Positions 6,300-9,130 of a stretch of DNA of 9,130 bases are shown piece by piece. Made by a program: the position numbers and the translations under genes. Source of the stretch: Bdellovibrio sp. (GTDB lineage Bacteria; Bdellovibrionota; Bdellovibrionia; Bdellovibrionales; UBA1609); assembly GCA_003694355.1 (NCBI GenBank), contig RFKI01000027.1, positions 1-9,130 on the forward strand, given 5' to 3'. How positions within the stretch are numbered: the stretch's first letter is position 1; every line of letters starts with the position of its first letter. A model generated the notes under the pieces. It searched no databases and had not been told where the DNA came from. It saw only the letters and a list, made by a program, of their open reading frames with translations.

Positions 6300-7154
6300 G
6301 TGAGCGAAGAAGTTAAGGTTTATGAATTTGCAAAACAAATAGGTATGGAAACCATTGCTTTGATGGATAAAATCAAGGCATGGAAATTGCCTGTAAAGAG
6401 TCACATGGCAGGCTTGAGTGCTGAGTTGATTGCTGAAATCAAAATGCGTCTGGAGGAAGAATCCCCAGGCAAAAAAAAGAAGAAAAAAACAACTCGGAAA
6501 ACAAAAGCCAAGAAGACGACTAAGAAAACAAAAAAGAAAACAGCTTCAAAAAAAGTGGTCAAAAAGGTTGTTAAAAAATCGGCTACAAAAATTATCAAAA
6601 AATCAGCATCAGCATCTGGATCTGTAACGGATGAAGAGGCTGAGGCCTCGGCTATAAAAAAAGCTAAGAAAACAGTGATTCGTAGGAAGGCGAGCACTGC
6701 GACAACCACAGCATCTCCTGAAAGTGGGATTCACTCAGAAAGTAGAGCGATTGGAGGCCAGTCCGTTTTAAAAGAAACAGTGGACACTTCTCAGGCTTCT
6801 TTATCGACAAAGCCAGGATCATCTAGTGAGAAAACCAATATTGTGGGTCGTGTGGACTTATCTAAAATCAAATCTCCTGTTAAAGGGAGTCATGGAGAGG
6901 CATTTACGAAATCATCAACGCCTTCTTTCTCTCAGCCCCCTTCGCACCAGGAAGTCAGGCCTCCTCGTTCTTCGGCCTCTGCCCGTAATTTACGAACGGG
7001 TTTTGTGGCAGCACCTGTATTTGATATAGAGCATGAAGTTGAAGAAAAGAAAAAAGAGGAGAAACCTCGAAAAAAGGGCGGGCCTAAAGAACAAGTTAAA
7101 GAGTTTAAGGCTTCTGACTTTAGAAAAAGAGAAGTGATTTTTTTTTTTTTTTAG
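6300..7154 (+). CDS. infB: Initiation factor IF2, N-terminal part ending at an in-frame stop
   Basis: Starts at GTG 6300, with AAAAAAGGAG ending at 6294. It encodes 284 residues before TAG at 7152-7154. Residues 5-52 form the first IF2_N domain (VYEFAKQIGMETIALMDKI...). Residues 58-101 form a strongly basic linker with 24 Lys in 44 positions, and a Ser/Thr/Ala-rich linker follows. The last recognisable piece is ASDFRKREVIF; then a run of 15 T (7138-7152) gives four Phe and the stop. The frame after the stop resumes IF2 without any shift, so this is the 5' part of a single infB gene interrupted by a nonsense codon. As I recall from related bacteria, a QPKKK-type basic stretch normally follows REVIF at this point. 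Alone this piece lacks the GTPase and cannot be a working IF2. A local sequence error is the simplest explanation. Confidence 0.85.
   Translation: MSEEVKVYEFAKQIGMETIALMDKIKAWKLPVKSHMAGLSAELIAEIKMRLEEESPGKKKKKKTTRKTKAKKTTKKTKKKTASKKVVKKVVKKSATKIIKKSASASGSVTDEEAEASAIKKAKKTVIRRKASTATTTASPESGIHSESRAIGGQSVLKETVDTSQASLSTKPGSSSEKTNIVGRVDLSKIKSPVKGSHGEAFTKSSTPSFSQPPSHQEVRPPRSSASARNLRTGFVAAPVFDIEHEVEEKKKEEKPRKKGGPKEQVKEFKASDFRKREVIFFFF
7138..7154 (+). other. T15 homopolymer and in-frame TAG that interrupts infB
   Basis: Fifteen T (7138-7152) are followed directly by AG, making TAG at 7152-7154 in the infB frame, and then by a run of seven A (7155-7161). The reading frame on both sides is the same, so an insertion or deletion of a multiple of three T would not remove the stop. 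The tract is strongly out of character with the basic codons expected here. Confidence 0.9.
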
Positions 7155-7166
7155 AAAAAAATTAAT

Positions 7167-8969
7167 TTGGGTCGAGAGGCCAAGAAGACACAAATTACTG
7201 TTCCTAAGGCTTCCAAGCGTATTGTGAAAATGTATGACACCATTAAAGTCTCTGATTTGGCTCAGCAGCTTGGAGTTAAGGCCAATGAACTCATTAAGAA
7301 GCTTATGGTGAATGGAGTGATGGCTAATATTAACTCCAGCTTGGATTATGATACAGCGACTTTAATTGCCTCAGAATACAACTTTGAAACCCAGCTTATT
7401 AAACGATCCGTAGAGGACCTCATTAAGGCTGCCACTTTTGGTAATCTAGAAGCCGAAAAGAAAACCCGTCCTCCAGTTGTTACGGTAATGGGACATGTGG
7501 ACCATGGAAAGACAACTTTGTTGGATGCTATCCGACATGCCAATGTAGCCAAAAAAGAAGCGGGAGGAATCACTCAACATATTGGTGCTTATAAAGTGCA
7601 GCTCCCAGATAAATCTTATATCACTTTCATAGATACTCCAGGTCATGAGGCTTTCACAGCCATGCGTGAAAGAGGAGCTCATGTGACCGATATTGTGATT
7701 CTTGTGGTGGCAGCTGATGATGGTGTGATGCCTCAGACCATAGAGGCTTTGAACCATGCCAAAGCCGCCAATGTCCCCATTGTGGTGGCTTTGAACAAAA
7801 TAGATCGTCCCAATGCCAATCCTGATAAAATCAAACAGCAACTTGCAGAGCATGAATTGGTTCCCGAGGACTGGGGCGGGGATACGATTTACTGTGAAGT
7901 GTCGGCCCTTCAAGGAAAAGGAATTGATAACCTTCTGGAACAGGTTCGTTTGGTGGCTGAAATTCAGGAGCTCAAGGCCAATCCAGAGCGTTCTGCACAG
8001 GGTGTGATTATTGAAAGTCGTTTGGAAAAAGGATTAGGGCCTGTGGCCACACTTCTGGTTCAGGAAGGTTATTTAGAACAGGGGCAACCCATTGTGAGCG
8101 GTGAAGTTTCTGGCCGTGTTCGTGTTATGAAAGATGATCAAGGTAAAAAAGTTAAGAAAGCTTATCCGGGCGACCCTGTGGAAGTGGTGGGTTTTGAAGA
8201 ACCCCCTGAAGCTGGAGACGCTTTCTATGTTTGTAAAACAGAAGAGCAGGCGCGTGAGATTGCCGAGCTGGTTAAGGAGCAGAAGGAACAGGAGCAGCAA
8301 AAACCCCAGAAGGTTTCTCTTGAAGAATTGTTTAGCAAGATCAAATCAGGGGATGTGCAGGAGTTGCCTGTTGTTCTAAAGGCTGATGTGTCAGGAAGCC
8401 TTGAGGCGGTTAAAGTGCTTTTCAATAAAGTGAGTACGGATGAAGTGAAAATTCGGGTGGTTCATGCGGGCGTGGGGGCCATTAGCAAATCAGATATTCT
8501 CTTGGCAAGCACTGCTAAGGGACTTGTGATTGGATTTAATGTGCGTGCGGATTCCATGGCTCAATCCCTGGCTAAGGAAAAAGGGGTGGAAATTAAAACC
8601 TATACAGTGGTTTATCAGTTAATGGACGACATTAAAAAGGCCTTGTCCGGGTTGTTAAAGCCTGAGTTTGTAGAAAAAGAACTTGGTAAAGCTGAAGTGA
8701 GAGAAGTGTTTAGTGTTCCCAAAGTGGGAAATGTGGCAGGATGTTTTGTGACGGAAGGAAAAATTCAAAGAGGCTCGAAAGTGCGCTTGGTTCGGGATGG
8801 TAAAGTGGTTTATGAAGGACAGCTAGGTTCTTTAAGGCGCTTTAAGGATGATGTGAAAGAAGTGGCTCAAGGGTATGAGTGCGGGATTGGTATTGAGAAC
8901 TATAATGATATCAAGCCGGGAGATGTCATTGAGTCTTTCATAATGGAAGAGGTTCAAAGGGAGCTTTAA
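7167..8969 (+). CDS. infB: Initiation factor IF2, second IF2_N domain plus GTPase and C-terminal domains
   Basis: IF2 is the GTPase that brings initiator fMet-tRNA to the 30S subunit and drives 50S joining. From TTG 7167 this frame has 600 residues. The second IF2_N domain is at about 22-75 ([20 protein letters not shown]...). The G domain has G1 GHVDHGKT (109-116), the switch I region [12 protein letters not shown]3 DTPGH (156-160), G4 NKID (210-213) and G5 SAL (246-248). The beta-barrel domain II, domain III and the C-terminal tRNA-binding barrel follow, ending in [16 protein letters not shown]. The catalytic core is complete. The frame continues the upstream piece. If the stop is real, translation would have to restart at TTG 7167, GTG 7224 or ATG 7230, giving a protein like the short IF2 isoforms made by internal initiation in E. 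coli. No strong ribosome binding site precedes any of them (a weak AAGG at 7206-7209). Confidence 0.93.
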   Translation: MGREAKKTQITVPKASKRIVKMYDTIKVSDLAQQLGVKANELIKKLMVNGVMANINSSLDYDTATLIASEYNFETQLIKRSVEDLIKAATFGNLEAEKKTRPPVVTVMGHVDHGKTTLLDAIRHANVAKKEAGGITQHIGAYKVQLPDKSYITFIDTPGHEAFTAMRERGAHVTDIVILVVAADDGVMPQTIEALNHAKAANVPIVVALNKIDRPNANPDKIKQQLAEHELVPEDWGGDTIYCEVSALQGKGIDNLLEQVRLVAEIQELKANPERSAQGVIIESRLEKGLGPVATLLVQEGYLEQGQPIVSGEVSGRVRVMKDDQGKKVKKAYPGDPVEVVGFEEPPEAGDAFYVCKTEEQAREIAELVKEQKEQEQQKPQKVSLEELFSKIKSGDVQELPVVLKADVSGSLEAVKVLFNKVSTDEVKIRVVHAGVGAISKSDILLASTAKGLVIGFNVRADSMAQSLAKEKGVEIKTYTVVYQLMDDIKKALSGLLKPEFVEKELGKAEVREVFSVPKVGNVAGCFVTEGKIQRGSKVRLVRDGKVVYEGQLGSLRRFKDDVKEVAQGYECGIGIENYNDIKPGDVIESFIMEEVQREL

Positions 8970-9130
8970 TGTCTCATCGTGTACAGAAGGCTGAAAAGAG
9001 TTGGCAGCAGGTCATTGCTCAATATTTGCTAACCCGTTTTCAGGAACCCTTAAAGGGATTGGTTTCCATTTCTCGTGTGGAAGCAGCAAAAGACCTGAGG
9101 TCAGCCAAGGTCTTTGTGAGTGTGATGGGG
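8969..9130 (+). CDS. rbfA: 30S ribosome-binding factor RbfA, N-terminal part (cut by window end)
   Basis: The ATG at 8969 shares its A with the infB stop (TAATG), and AAAGGGAG just upstream (ending 8963) is a good ribosome binding site, so the genes are translationally coupled. The 54 visible residues match the start of RbfA. HRVQKAEKSWQQVIAQYL is the first helix, and SISRVEAAKDLRSAKVFVSVMG is the diagnostic strand region (the family usually shows V.V..V..S.DL..AKV.VS..G). RbfA is a KH-fold cold-shock and assembly factor that binds the 30S subunit near the 16S rRNA 5' helix. It is normally about 120 residues, so over half of it lies beyond the window. Confidence 0.93.
   Translation, partial: MSHRVQKAEKSWQQVIAQYLLTRFQEPLKGLVSISRVEAAKDLRSAKVFVSVMG

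Noticed and set aside
6296..6316. ATG at 6296 as an alternative infB start
   Set aside because: It is in another frame and stops after six codons; GTG 6300 has the right spacing and encodes the conserved IF2 N-terminus.
6401..6709. Minus-strand hydrophobic Phe/Val-rich open frame, looking like a membrane protein
   Set aside because: The Phe richness is simply the antisense of the Lys-rich IF2 linker.
7138..7161. Single programmed slippage on the T15 run to restore IF2
   Set aside because: The downstream IF2 is in the same frame as the upstream part, so a single slip either keeps the TAG or loses the frame; only two compensating slips would work.
7446..7913. Long minus-strand open frame of 155 codons
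   Set aside because: It lies entirely opposite the conserved G domain of IF2, has no ribosome binding site and no recognisable protein features; it is a shadow of infB.

Overview
The window reads as AT-leaning chromosomal DNA of a Gram-negative bacterium. The best guess is a relative of Bdellovibrio or the Oligoflexia (Bdellovibrionota). That rests on the style of the IF2 N-terminus, on the rimP-nusA-infB-rbfA order with no ylxR between nusA and infB, and on an upstream cluster of cysteine-rich pilin-like proteins. It is an inference, since no database search was possible. Non-ATG starts are frequent: GTG for one pilin-like gene, rimP and infB, and TTG for another pilin-like gene.

Region 1 (1-3064, + strand) is a block of surface or secretion genes. 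A large Cys-rich gene enters from the left and appears to be broken by a frameshift between about 901 and 967, with its 3' part ending at 1389. Two tandem prepilin-like (type IV pilus / type II pseudopilin) genes follow at 1405-2130 and 2146-2901. They are paralogues and share a cysteine framework that includes a Cys-Pro-Phe-Lys motif. A short Cys-rich frame at 2882-3064 is either a small coupled gene or a frameshifted tail of the second pilin. Together these look like minor-pilin or tip-complex components.

Region 2 (3099-3967, - strand) holds a tRNA-Leu(CAA) gene. A HEPN/MNT (HepT/MntA-type) toxin-antitoxin pair follows it on the same strand, with no visible terminator between them. The HEPN toxin has the RX4HXY motif. 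The MNT antitoxin has GSX9DXD and starts inside the toxin stop codon (ATGA overlap).

Region 3 (3968-4222) is a divergent regulatory space. It carries a possible extended -10 promoter for the tRNA, a hairpin-forming AAGGCCTTT repeat, a possible sigma70 promoter facing right, and a textbook intrinsic terminator about 20 bases before rimP. No rightward gene lies just upstream, so this terminator most likely sits in the rimP operon leader as an attenuator.

Region 4 (4223-9130, + strand) is the classical transcription/translation operon rimP-nusA-infB-rbfA, with tight spacing and good ribosome binding sites. infB is interrupted: a run of 15 T followed by an in-frame TAG splits IF2 into an N-terminal 284-residue piece and a downstream frame holding the second IF2_N domain and the whole GTPase/C-terminal part. 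Both halves are in the same frame. This is either a local sequence error, a nonsense lesion in an essential gene, or a real split with internal initiation like the short IF2 isoforms. The other likely reading-frame break (901-967), and the possible one near 2901, make sequence quality a fair concern for the window.
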